Assembly (NCBI GenBank): GCA_001566295.1
Contig: KQ964269.1
Location: 248,001 to 312,000 of the forward strand
DNA from: Microdochium bolleyi
Lineage: Eukaryota; Ascomycota; Sordariomycetes; Xylariales; Microdochiaceae
Direction: 5' to 3'
DNA length: 64,000 nucleotides
Shown: one piece after another, positions 41,624-52,817 of the stretch
How positions within the stretch are numbered: the stretch's first letter is position 1
Layout of the letters: every line of letters begins with the position of its first letter
Program-made: the position numbers and the translations under genes
Notes under the pieces: generated by a model
What the model was told of the DNA's origin: nothing
Database searches by the model: none
What the model saw: the letters and a program-made list of their open reading frames with translations, nothing else

Positions 41624-44600
41624 GGTTTGATTCGAGAAGTATCTGTCCGCCTTTCGGGTGCTGTAGCCATCACCACAGAGTACGCGTGGTCAGAAGGAAG
41701 ATGCGTGGAGGGTCGGAGGTGGGCCAAGTCCAGTCAGGCAAGTGGGCCTGCGTGTTGGTCTGCCTTTGCCGCACTCTTGAAGAAGACAAGGTGTGCCGCG
41801 GCGGGCAAGCACTACTGCTGTCCGGTTCCTAGCACGTGAATAACCACAATAAATGGTAAGCCTAGACCAGGTCCTCACGCACATTGATTGCACAGAAGAG
41901 CTGGCCGTACCCTCCGAGGTACACTCATGTCTCAATCAAACAAAACCCAGCGTTCGCGTTGCGCCTAATCAATACAAGGTCTCCATGTTCTCACGATCAT
42001 CCACAAGATCGTACAACTATGGTGAAAATCACGAGTGGCTAGATGCCATGGGCAAGAGACACGAGAAGCCTCGAGTCTATTCACAAACCTCTGTAGCACG
42101 GTAGTATCGAAGCGATCTGGCTGGAGCCCACAACCTCTGGCGGTTGGTCAGGAGCCTGCATACGTGAAGGAAGTATACAGGGCAGGGTACTGATCTAGAT
42201 ATTTCAATGGATCTCGAAGAGCCAGCATGTAGAGTTCTCTTTATGGCCAGCCCCTTGGTTTCGCGTGAAGATAGCCTCCAGGACTGTACTCGCCAAAAAA
42301 TGTGTTTCCGAGTCATTCGAGCTCGAAGAGTCCCTGGAAAGTAGACTTGTGCTTCTTGGCAGACCATCAGATATATTCTTGCAATGTCTCAATAAACTAA
42401 TAACAGCGACTTACACCCCTGTAGTCAGCCGACGATGTCTTTCTCTCGCCTTTTCTTGCAAATCCAAGTCCAGACGACCATGGACAGCTTCGGCAAGGCC
42501 CTGGGATTCGGCCCCAAACAGGCTCGAGCCGCCACGCTTGGGCGCTACGACGAGCTTCGTTCGGGTGGAACGAAGGAACCTGCCTTCGCGTCTTTTATAA
42601 TCATCGATCCGATTACGATCCAATGAATTGATTCACGACTGTCTTCCTTACTGGAATCGACAGCCTAGCCATCGAGTCACAGGCTCACCGAGGGTTGTGA
42701 GCATCAGCCGACATGCACAAAAAGGCCATCGATGTCGCGGCGACCGTCGCTCGGGCTTGTAGCTTACTCGCGGAGACAACAACGATGATGGATATCGTTG
42801 TGTTGGAGAGGCCCCACTAAGTATCCCAGACAGCTCACCTTCTATGATGGCAGGATCACGTACGCACTCAGCTGGGGAGTCATTATTAGGCCGGCCAACA
42901 ATCGCGTCGGTAAGATCGAGAACGTCCATCGGATGCTCAGATCAGGCCATACCGGCACGGCCGTCACCAATTGCTGTGCTCTACAACTCGAAGCTGCCCG
43001 CCCTCATGGCTGGAGCGGGGGCGATATATCCAGCCGGCTTGTCCTTCCTCCTTGATCTCAAAGATCCGTGCCGTGATCTAGGCTTCCTATGTGGTCTGAT
43101 GGAGTGCAGTATCCCCATGTACCAGGCTGAAGTAATTTTCAAAGATGATCTTCACTGGTATGAAAACATCCCCAAGGCCTACCATGTGCAAGGAGTGGCT
43201 GAAACCGCACGAGGAGTAGCAGGATCCGGCGCTCGAGGCCATCAAGGACAATCTCAGACACAGCAGTGAAATCTGGGAACTCGACAACTGCAGGCTCCGG
43301 CTGGGCGCTCGAGCGAACACTGCTGTTGGATGCAAGTATTGGTGCAGACCCCTTTTTTGCTGGAGATATGGACAAGCTGTAGTTGCAGATCGAATCACTG
43401 AATCTTCTTCAGTGTCAGTGTTTGTCCCAAAGTCATGATCATAGATATAGCACTGATATAGGCAGTGCGTTAGCCTCAGTCATGCAGAGAGGACGACCGA
43501 CGCTCATCGACACGCGGAAAAGGGGGCAAAGACATAAGCAGCACCACAGGTATCGGGGCCATTTTGCGAATACCAATCAGTCCCAAGACTCTTTTGTAGC
43601 TTCAAGGTCAAGCGGGAAAACCGCTCATGCCTCGTGTCTACCAAGATGCTGATAAGAAGATCAGATACTCAAAATGAGACGACCTGAGCATGGTTTCGAT
43701 GCCCTCCACGGGACCCCCTGGGCAAGATTTGGCCGTTGGCCATAGGCCTGGCTTGGTAAGTACCGTCCAGCCGGGCCCTGTCAGATTCCACCAATACTGT
43801 CTGCGATGCGTGCGGCGAGAATATCCTTAAGCATTTCGCCACACACGAGCTTGCGCATTGGAATCATGCGCGGCCATGATATCTAACTTGGGAAATCCGG
43901 GGTAAGAACAATGGCCTTGCCACATCCTGCAGGTGGGTGTCATGCCTGGTGTCGTGAGTGGTCCAGCACTCACTTCGGTCAGCTCAAGATGCAGAAGCCC
44001 CTCATTGAGGCAAGTACTGCGTCAAAAACCAGGGTTTCTCGTTGGAAGCAGTCGTCATGCTTCGCGCTTCTGGTTCGACACATCGCGATCAGAATGTTGA
44101 CTTGACCTTTGTCGGGTGCCGTGCTCATCTTGTTGCGTCATCATCTTGTTCTTGATTCCTAAATTAGTCGTCATGTGAGCAGCCCGTTGATTGTATATGG
44201 CCCTTGCACACCAGTCGATCACTGGTGACTAATGTGGTTTCATTTGTCCGATGCAGCAGCATATTTTCTCATGCAATGAACGTTGTAGCTTGATTCATAG
44301 ACAACGTGTGATTGTGTGAATCCATCGGCACAAGCTGTATGATCATGGAATGCTCGTAGTGGACTCGGGTGTTATCCGGGACGGTTCTGCCCGGCGACTT
44401 TGGGCACTGTATATGATTGCCTTGTTTGGATGTACTTGGACGTATATGGCAAGTCGTCTTCCATTCCATGGTTTTCATTCCGCAAATCAGAACACGATGG
44501 CGAGCCGTGTTGCGGCGGTCAGCATCGGCGTCACGAGACCACAGCTCGGGCACCGGGGCATGCTGTGTGAACTTCGCTGCAGCACGGTGTCAGCAGTGCC

Positions 44601-46203
44601 TCGGTGGATTTTCCATGCATAAGCAGCGGCCTATTGGCCGACTTGGCCCGCGGAATGTTCAGGTGATCGGTCCGAAGGAGCCATCGGAGGCATTGCAGAA
44701 CTATGTATCGTGACCTCGGGCACAGATGCAGCACGGATGTATGCGTGTCAGGACCCCAGCCTGTCTGCGTGTCGGCTTCTGCACTAGAGGGCGAGGCCAG
44801 ACTCTTCTCAGTATGGGGACTGATCAAGGCTCTCTCATGCCGATCTGTGCTTGTTGCCAAAGCAGGATTGGACAATTCGTGGCGGGTTGACAGAAACTTG
44901 AGGTTGTTGCAACATCCGTCTGTTGTCAGGCAGGAAGCGGGGCCGGGTCGCTCTTTCCACGCCCGAAAACAGACCACACCTGCGACTCCAGTACTACACA
45001 GCCGGACGTCGGAGAAGTCCCATTTCTTCCAGGATCCGTCGTGGGCGGCAGGGCAAAACACATGCAACTCCGCCGGAACGGCAAGCATCTGACCGTGGAG
45101 CGGCAGCATGGCCGTGGGGGTCACTTGCACCGCCAACACACGCGACGGCATGTCTGACGATATCCCGGTGAGGCCGCATGTGCTCGCTGGTCGGCACACA
45201 GCCCCTGATGCCTCCAGGTACCCTCGACTTGAGCCGCTAGACATTCCGTACTCTCCTCGAGCCGTGTAGTCGACTTCTCTTGAACGTGCCATATCAGCCC
45301 AACAGGCCGCAACAAGCACGGTGCCACCACACGTCCCTCAAAGCGTCGACATATCACCGCTCGGAGACCTCCGGAGCTGGACGGGGGTCGTATGCACCCC
45401 ATACAGTTAGAAGTCTGGTGTCGACCCTGTGGTACGTTGTATGCTTCCCCAGGTCCACTTTCCATCATTCCACGGCCCCATTGAGTAGCGGTGTGCTACG
45501 GTACGTGGCATATGGCCTACATGGTGTTACACCCGGATACACTGCACCGGAAGCCTGGTGCCAACTACCACGTAAATTCGCTCTCGTGAGTTTTGGGGGC
45601 GCCAGTCTTCTATGCTGTACGTGCCTGATTAGAACTACTGCCATCTCTTGTACAGACCACGTCAAAACTACCACCGGCAAGAATCTCACAAAGACATAAT
45701 CCTTCTGTCAGTCCGGTATGATCACTTGCCAACAGCCTCGGAGCAAACTCCGAGCACGAGATGTCCTGCTGTCCTCGGGAACCTGATCCATGCCCATGCT
45801 TGTGATCTGGCGTCGGAATGAAATCGGTGTAACCCCCACACTCGGGCTGGCATACCGGCGACGGAAACGCGAGCGGCCACTGCGCTGTCGTACGGTTGTG
45901 CATGCCTTTTGCGGGTTACCGTCGAGACCTCAGACCGAGGGCGGTCCTGCGGCTGAACAGGGGGTGTATGTACCCCGTGTTCCGTCGATCGGCAAGAAGG
46001 GCGACTGCAGGTAACACAAGCTGACGGTCTCTCTGCAGCTTCCATGCACAAGGAGAGCATGTGAGCAGTTCAATCTACTGTCCGAGACCGTCATTGGACC
46101 AAGCAAGCGGCAGGGCCTCTTGTTCGCAGTCATCCAAGCATCATTGGTGCCAACATCGGCAGGCCCGACAGAGTCCGCCTTCTTTGCCACTTTCCGAGTT
46201 GGT

Positions 46204-46281
46204 CCAATCCCTTTGCTGAACGATGGGATGCCCCGGCCGCTTGGCTCGTCCAGGGAAACTATCGTGAAGCAAAGGGATTGG
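46204..46281. repeat. Imperfect inverted repeat with 21-base arms in a promoter
   Basis: The left arm is 46204-46224 and the right arm 46261-46281. Nineteen of 21 positions pair, including an uninterrupted 14-base core (ccaatccctttgct and its complement). The 36-base spacer is GC-rich (contains ccccggccgc). Both outer ends are CCAAT, facing inwards from opposite strands. The repeat ends 5 bases before a TATA box and 153 bases before the start codon of the DapA-like gene. Confidence 0.85.
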
Positions 46282-46285
46282 CAAG

Positions 46286-46293
46286 TATAAATA
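46286..46293 (+). promoter_or_regulatory. TATA box (TATAAATA) of the DapA-like gene
   Basis: It lies 148 bases upstream of the ATG at 46434. Its position fits a leader of roughly 100 bases, which is C/T- and A-rich. Confidence 0.6.
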
Positions 46294-46433
46294 CTTTCGT
46301 TCGGTCTGATCTGTACCTGTCATTGCCTCCCTTTCTTACACAGACTTCTCAATTCTACTCCGAACTGATTCTGATCACCCACAAGAATCTTCACTTCTCC
46401 TTCGAGGTCACAAGATAATACACCACATCCAAC

Positions 46434-47627
46434 ATGGCACCCCATGCCAACACATCATCGCCATCTGGCAGCTTCTCTAGCCCGTCGTACTCGTTCCACC
46501 AAGACATTCTCAGAGATAGGATGGCACATGCACAAGCGATATCGGACGACTCCGACTCGTGCACGAGCGCTTCTCTCACGAGCTCCAAGTACGAGAGCAT
46601 CCAGGCACAAAGACGGCTGCGGCCAGGCGTGTACGTGCCTACGATGTGCTTCTTCGACGAAGAGACTGAGGACCTAGACCTCGAGACCATCGCTCGTCAC
46701 GCAGTGCGGCTTGCAAAGTGTGGCGTCACGGGATTGGCGACTCAGGGATCCAATGGCGAGGCGGTGCATCTCTCGCATCAAGAGCGCCAGCTCGTCACGT
46801 CGACAACTCGAAAAGCCCTCAATGACTCCGGCTTCGCCCAGATGCCCATAATAGTGGGCTGTGGTGCTCAGAGCACACGAGAGGCGATTTCACTGTGCCG
46901 TGAAGCATGGCAGGCCGGCGGTGACTACGCCCTTGTCCTGCCTCCCAGCTACTACGCTGGCTTGTTCGCTCCCGGCTGCGAGACCATCCTCAAGTTCTTT
47001 ACCACAGTCGCAGACGCCTCTCCTATCCCGCTGATTATCTACAACTACCCGGGCGCTGTCAACGGGATGGATCTGTCATCAGACGTGATCATCAAGCTGT
47101 CTCAGCACCCAAACATCGTTGGCGTGAAACTGACCTGCGGCAACACCGGCAAGCTTAACCGCGTCGCTGCTGCGACGAGGAACCCAACGCACTCCAAGTT
47201 GAATGATCCTCTGCAGGAGGAACACTTCCGTGATCGGACAGCATCAATACCGCCATGCAGCGCGGATGACTCCCAGCCGAACTTCCTCGTCCTCGCCGGC
47301 TCAGCAGACTTTACGATCCAGTCCCTCATCGCCGGCGGCCACGGGATCCTCGCTGGGCTCGCCAACATCGCCCCGCGCGCGTGCACCCGGGTCATGGAGC
47401 TCTACCATTCCCAGTGCTACGGCGAGGCCCAGGCCATGCAGGAGGTCGTGTCGAGGGGTGACTGGACGGCGATCCAGGGCGGCGTCGTCGGTGTGAAGGC
47501 CGGCCTGCAGGGATGGTCCGGGTACGGCGGATACGGCCGCAGCCCGCTCCCGCGGCCGACGGAGGACGAGGCGAGGAAGTGGAAGGAAGGATTCAGGGAG
47601 CTTGTCGTGTTGGAGAAGTCGCTCTAA
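46434..47627 (+). CDS. DapA/KDG-aldolase-like class I lyase
   Basis: A 397-residue intronless protein of the dihydrodipicolinate synthase superfamily (TIM barrel, Schiff-base aldolase). After about 65 disordered Ser-rich residues the barrel starts with RLRPGVYVPTMCFFDEETED. The GxxGE-type motif is TQGSNGEAVHLS, the catalytic Tyr is in LIIYNYPGA (Tyr203), and the Schiff-base Lys is in NIVGVKLTCGN (Lys232). Fungi make lysine by the aminoadipate route, so a lysine role is unlikely. Fungal members are sugar-acid aldolases (for example of 2-keto-3-deoxy-galactonate/gulonate) or hydroxy-oxoglutarate aldolase-like enzymes, so a catabolic role is more likely (inference). A segment of about 30 polar residues (LNDPLQEEHF and around) after the Lys strand is an insertion. 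The promoter contains a long inverted repeat, suggesting tight control. Confidence 0.85.
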   Translation: MAPHANTSSPSGSFSSPSYSFHQDILRDRMAHAQAISDDSDSCTSASLTSSKYESIQAQRRLRPGVYVPTMCFFDEETEDLDLETIARHAVRLAKCGVTGLATQGSNGEAVHLSHQERQLVTSTTRKALNDSGFAQMPIIVGCGAQSTREAISLCREAWQAGGDYALVLPPSYYAGLFAPGCETILKFFTTVADASPIPLIIYNYPGAVNGMDLSSDVIIKLSQHPNIVGVKLTCGNTGKLNRVAAATRNPTHSKLNDPLQEEHFRDRTASIPPCSADDSQPNFLVLAGSADFTIQSLIAGGHGILAGLANIAPRACTRVMELYHSQCYGEAQAMQEVVSRGDWTAIQGGVVGVKAGLQGWSGYGGYGRSPLPRPTEDEARKWKEGFRELVVLEKSL

Positions 47628-48659
47628 AGGAGGAGCATTGGATGTAAGATGCACTGTTGTGTCAATGTGTTGTTGAAAAGAGCTGCTACTAGCGAGCGTG
47701 TACTTCCTAGCCTCTCATTTTCATTTCTTTCTCTTCCTATCTTTTCTCCTTTGTTTATCAAACAGCGTACTTCGCTCGGACAAGCATCGAAAAAAGAGGA
47801 GCAGTCGGATCATTGGGGAAGTCTGTGGTGTATGCCAGCCTGTGTTTAACGATTCTTGACAGTTATAATGGCGGATAGTTTGACCGACCCGTATCTGTTG
47901 TGCATTGTTTGTTCAGTACAACAAGCTATTAACTGGAATGAGCTGCTTCACCATCTTGGCCTTTTGCTCTTTTTGGTAAACCATCATCACAGACAGTGTC
48001 TAACGACTGCACGTCCTTCTGTATTATTCATGACAAGTCAAGTATACGGTATTGAAGATACTATAATAACTAGGCAACAGTGAGTGCAGTGTTTAAGTCG
48101 TGGACTGTCGTGAAAGCCCAAGAAAAGATGTTGCCAGAAGGGCAATCAAACATGCAAAGTGAGGCGAAAAGATGGTGTGGTATTATCTGACATGTAGAAA
48201 ACCAATGCCTGAAGGCTTTATATCGATTCTTGATCAATACGCATAAATTTCTTTGCTTGATGCCGAGTTGTGGAAAGAGAGAGGCGCGTCGGTTTGTGAG
48301 TCACATGGGTTGGCGTGCAATGACGAAATGCCAAGCCTTTCCCCCCTAGGGCGATCACTTCCGGAGCTTGAAGCTTGCCGCGTCTGTTCACGCACCCATC
48401 ACACCACCCAAGAACATTTGCAGATGCGAAAGGCGATCGACACGCAGCGCAAACTCCCATTCTCCCACGATCGGCCAGGACCCCCCGGTAGACATGCAGG
48501 CGACGCAGTCTGTCGCTGCACGCACGAACACCACCACCAGCCCGCATCAATGACCACCACGCCAAGCAGCTGGCCGTGCGCAGCATCTGCGGCATCGGAG
48601 AACCGGTGATCGCATAGGTCATTTACACAAGGCGGCATCGAACGAAGCACAGTCCCATC
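47628..48659. other. Intergenic region DapA-like gene-RAD4
   Basis: About 1 kb. The left half is T-rich 3' flank. The right half is the RAD4 promoter and leader. No gene recognised. Confidence 0.5.
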
Positions 48660-51505
48660 ATGGCCGGCCAGAAGCGTACAGCTTCCCAGCGCAGTGCTGC
48701 GGCACAGATCTCGTCGATATTGCCGTCGACTAGGACCACGCGCGCGCGCCGATCTGCTGCGACAGCCTCCACCTCGAATAATGCTACCGGCGTACCCGAC
48801 GTCTATCGCGACATGCTCGTGGCGGCCGACATCGCTCCGAGCTCGCCGGAGCGACCGCTCAAGAAGCGCAAGCCCCCAGGGGCGCGCAGGGCCGAGCTGG
48901 TGCAAGGCGACAATGCTGGTGCATCGGCACCCACGACGAGCCGTGATGGTAAGGAGGACGCGAGGGCCAGACAGAGGGACATGAAGTCTCAAAAGCATGG
49001 TCAGCAAAGCATGGTGACTAATGGAAATGTCGACAATCACGACGACGACGACGACAGTCACGACGATGATGATACGCTCGAATTTGAAGACGTCGCGCTT
49101 CCCGACCCCACGATACAGACTATGGAGAGAGACACGGATGAGGAGGAAGATGACGACGACGACGAGGAGCAGATCCAATTCGAGGACGTCGACCTGGCGC
49201 TCATGAACTCGTTCGGCCTAGGCGAGTCCGCGGAACCGGAAGAGCCCAAGGTCCTCGAGCTCGACCTCGCCGCGGCGCAGTCGAATCAGCGCCGGCAGAT
49301 CGCGGAGCGGCGCAAACCCATCAATAAGGAAGAGAAGGACCGGCGGATCGTGGTGCACAAGACGCACCTGCTCTGCCTGCTCGCGCACGTGTCGCGCCGA
49401 AATCGGTGGTGCAACGACAAGACGGTGCAGAAGAATCTGCGGCCGCTGCTGAGCGGCAAGACGATCAAGTATTTGAACCCGAGCACGGAGCTGACGCAGT
49501 TCGGGCGGACGAACTCGCTGAAGCAGGGGCTCGAGGATGTCATGGCCAAGTTCAAGACCAGATACAAGATCACCGAGCGGGGGATGCGGAGGGCGTTGTG
49601 GGCGGAGAAGGAGGAGCACCTCAAGAATGTAAGCCTTCAAGGACTTTTACGCGACAAGTTATGATGTGCTGACAAAGTCCCAAGTATCAACTGCCAGAAG
49701 ATCTGGAGACACCCTCAGAAAGGAGTGATTTTCAGGAGATGGCAAAGTCACTGGAGGGCTCAAGAGACATTGGAGCGCAGCTCTTTTGTGCGCTTCTGCG
49801 AAGCGCTGGCGTCGAGGCCCGCCTCGTCTGTTCCCTGCAGCCCCTGGCCTGCACATCAGGCGCGCCGGCGATGGGCAAGCCACCCAAGGCTCGAGGGAAG
49901 CTATCACTCGAGGAACAGTACGCCAGGATACCCAAGTACGACAGCTCCTTCGAGTCGCCGGTTGCAGCGCCATCGCCACTGTCGGCACGGAGGCGGCTGG
50001 GTCACCCGAATGCCGCAGCCTTCAGCGCTCCCATAACCACAGGTCCAACTATCTCGACATCATCACTAACGCCAAAGAAGATTCGAGAATCTCCGTTCCC
50101 GATATACTGGGTCGAGGTACTCGACGAGGCTCACCAGAAGTGGCAGCCCGTCGACCCTGTTGTGACGGAATCGTTCTGGCGACCACAGAAGCTTGAGCCA
50201 CCGGCCAACGACCGCGAGAACTGCATGACCTACGTAGTCGCATTCGAGGCTGACGGTACGGCGAGGGACGTCACGCGGCGCTATGCCAAGGCCTACAACG
50301 CGAAGACGAGGAAGATGAGGGTGGAGAGTGTTGGCGAACGAGGCGACCGGTGGTGGCGGAAAGCGCTGAGGACGTACTCGCGCGGTCACGAGACAGACAT
50401 GGACCAGATCGAGAGCAACGAGCTGAACAATCTTGAGGCGAGGGAGCCGATGCCTCGGAACGTCGCGGACTTCAAGGACCATCCAGTGTACGCACTTGAG
50501 CGGCACCTGCGACGAAACGAGGTATTGATCCCCGGAGCTTCAGCCGCTGGGACTGTTGGTGCTGGCAGCACGGGACCTTTGGAGAAGATCTACCGGCGCA
50601 GAGATGTGCGAGTAGCACGAACCAGGGAGAAGTGGTATAGAATGGGAAGAGTGATCCGCGAAAACCAAGTACCGGTCAAGTTCGTCCCCAAGAGGGTGAA
50701 GAGGGATGATCTCTTTGGCGACGACGACGACAACGACAACATGGGCGAGCACGGGAGCGACGTTGTGGGCAACCCGCTCTACACAATCGAGCAGACAGAG
50801 CTCTACATTGCGCCTCGTGTGGTGGACGGCAGGGTGCCGAGGAACCGCTTCGGCAACCTGGACATCTACGTGCCGAGCATGGTGCCGCCTGGGGGAGCCT
50901 ACGTGGCTGAGGAGTACGGCGCCCGGGCGGCATTCCTGCTGAGGATTGACTACGCGCCTGCCCTGACTGGGTTCCACTTCAAGGGCAGGCAAGGAACTGC
51001 CGTGCTCCACGGCGTCGTGGTCCCCGCGGAGAACGAGGAGGCTGTGCGGGCCGTGGTGGCGGGGCTGAAGGACGAGGAGGCCGAGTTCGCGCGGGAGATG
51101 CGGACGCGCGAGGTGCTGAGGGCGTGGAAGAGGATGCTCATGAACTTGCGGGTCCGGCAGCGGATCTGGGCTGGTGTCGAGGACGATGAGGAGAAGGAGG
51201 AAGGAGCAGGAGATGGGGACGAGGTGGAAGCTCCGCAGCGGAAGCGGAGGCGGAGAGTGGTCACTACGGATGATGAGGATGAGGATGAGGATGAGGAGGA
51301 CGAAGCAGAAGGCGGCGATGACGACGATGATACCGAGGGAGGCGGCTTCGTCAGGGAAGCACCGGGCAGGAATGGCGGTGATGTGGAGAGTGGCGGACAA
51401 CAGGCCATGGAGATGGATGTTGGTGGTGGAGGAGACAGTGACGAGGAGGAGGGTGGTGGGTTCATGATTGACGACGACTATGCGGGCGGCTTCATTGTGG
51501 AGTGA
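48660..51505 (+). CDS. RAD4: Nucleotide-excision-repair damage sensor (XPC ortholog)
   Basis: Exon 1 is 48660-49628 and exon 2 is 49685-51505, with a 56-base intron (donor GTAAGC, acceptor CAAG); 929 residues. The N-terminal 220 residues are basic and then strongly acidic (Asp/Glu runs). The transglutaminase-like domain begins at KTHLLCLLAHVSRRNRWCND and continues through ARLVCSLQP and YWVEVLDEAHQKWQPVDP. BHD1 follows near 580 (DFKDHPVYALERHLRRNEVL), then BHD2, and BHD3 near 705 (NRFGNLDIYVPSMVPPGGAY), which inserts into the damaged duplex. The C-terminus is again acidic with a nuclear signal (QRKRRRRVV). The catalytic triad of transglutaminases is not expected to be kept in Rad4. It acts with Rad23 and recruits TFIIH. 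Confidence 0.93.
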
Positions 51506-52817
51506 AAACAAGAATAACCTGTATATACAATCTGGGATGACAATGACTGCTTCCAGAGCTCGAGGAGCCATCACCAAACTCACCTGTATGCCGGTTCCTG
51601 AACAATGGATGAACAGAAATGTCCGATATTCGGACACACAAGGTGATTGGCTCGGGACGGAGATCAGGGTCCCTGCAGGGCTGCGCGGGTGCCCGGGGTT
51701 AGGTGACCCCCGAGGTCCGACATGACAAACGGCCGATCCAAGATCGAGACCCCGAAGAGCAGGCTTGCACACTGCCCCGGGGCACACCACGTCCGGGTCT
51801 GTCAGTGATATGCAGGTGTCTGAGCGGGCTATGAAGATGACGATATCTACTTGACCACGGCAGCACAGGGGCAGTGGAATGAGGGATTGCGATTGGGAGC
51901 GTCCCAGACCTTCTCCGTATGGTCTTGGCTGGTGGGCAGTGCATGGCGGCCAATTTGCTGGGCATCGGCAAAATCGGCTCTAGTTTCCACTTCGCAAGGG
52001 TGCTGCGAAGGGTCCAGCATTCCTGTCTCCCCCGGCGACCTCAGTCTGTCCGTCTTGGCTGAGCTGGCGCAGCATCACTGAAGCTCCCTTGTTGTATCTG
52101 CACCTTAGGCAGCAAGTTGCCAGAGCTGAAGACCATCTCCACCCAATCTTAGGGACGGTAGCGTACTCGGCCCCGGCTGACACCCCTGTAGCGCGCATCG
52201 GCTTATTGCTCGGGGCTAGCGCCTGTGATGCATCATCACTCTGGAGGAAGACTGGCGGTAGAACAACACCAGCGACAAAGTCCTGCGTCGAGGCTGGTGC
52301 ACTTGCGTACTGCCCGTGTTGGCATTGCCGTGATTCGCGTCCCTGCACAGCCCATCCCTTCAGGCAGGCACCACCACCCGCTGTCCAAACCCGCATGTCC
52401 CAGAGAGTCCCCTACGAGCCCCAGTCCTCGACCCCTCGGACCGCCCATCTCGGGTTCGGACACTCCCGAACGAACAAGTGCGGGCCAAGAAACCGGCGCA
52501 CACCATACCACCTTCCACCTCGCCGACACGCGCGCCGCACACACCTCGACTTCGCCTCACAACCCGCGGGCTGCGAGACTGCCACCCAGCTCAGACTTCT
52601 CCTCGCAAGCCGCGATGCTCCTCTAGCAGCACCTCGAGTCCATTCCGCTCCTTTGCCTTTCCTTATAACTCCATGTCTGCGCAGCATCAGTCCCCATCAG
52701 GACAGTGACGCACAACCCTAGCACGAGCCGCCACTAGACGCCGCCTGGTCTTAGAGTTCTCAAGAGCCGCGCGCCTTCAGACTTTCCGTGCGCCGCGACA
52801 AGCGCTCAGCGGTCAGC
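51506..52817. other. Intergenic region RAD4-ABCA gene
   Basis: 1.3 kb between tandem plus-strand genes. Several 60-200 codon frames exist, but all begin at non-ATG codons or overlap others and none shows features. The last 400 bases are C-rich leader-like sequence. Confidence 0.45.

Larger units (their letters stand above)
41624..46433. other. 4.8-kb gene-poor stretch
   Basis: No gene could be supported between the amidase start and the DapA-like gene. Between about 42430 and 43400 short frames with protein-like composition appear on both strands, broken by stops. This may be a decayed gene (see findings). A 262-codon minus frame at 44531-45319 begins at GTG and has no domain. The right end holds the promoter of the DapA-like gene with an inverted repeat and TATA box. 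Confidence 0.5.

Noticed and set aside
44531..45319. 262-codon minus-strand frame in the gene-poor stretch
   Set aside because: It begins at GTG and has no domain, signal peptide or composition bias; kept only as a remark.
50540..51790. 416-codon minus-strand frame antisense to RAD4
   Set aside because: Shadow of the RAD4 acidic-repeat coding sequence; no recognisable motif.
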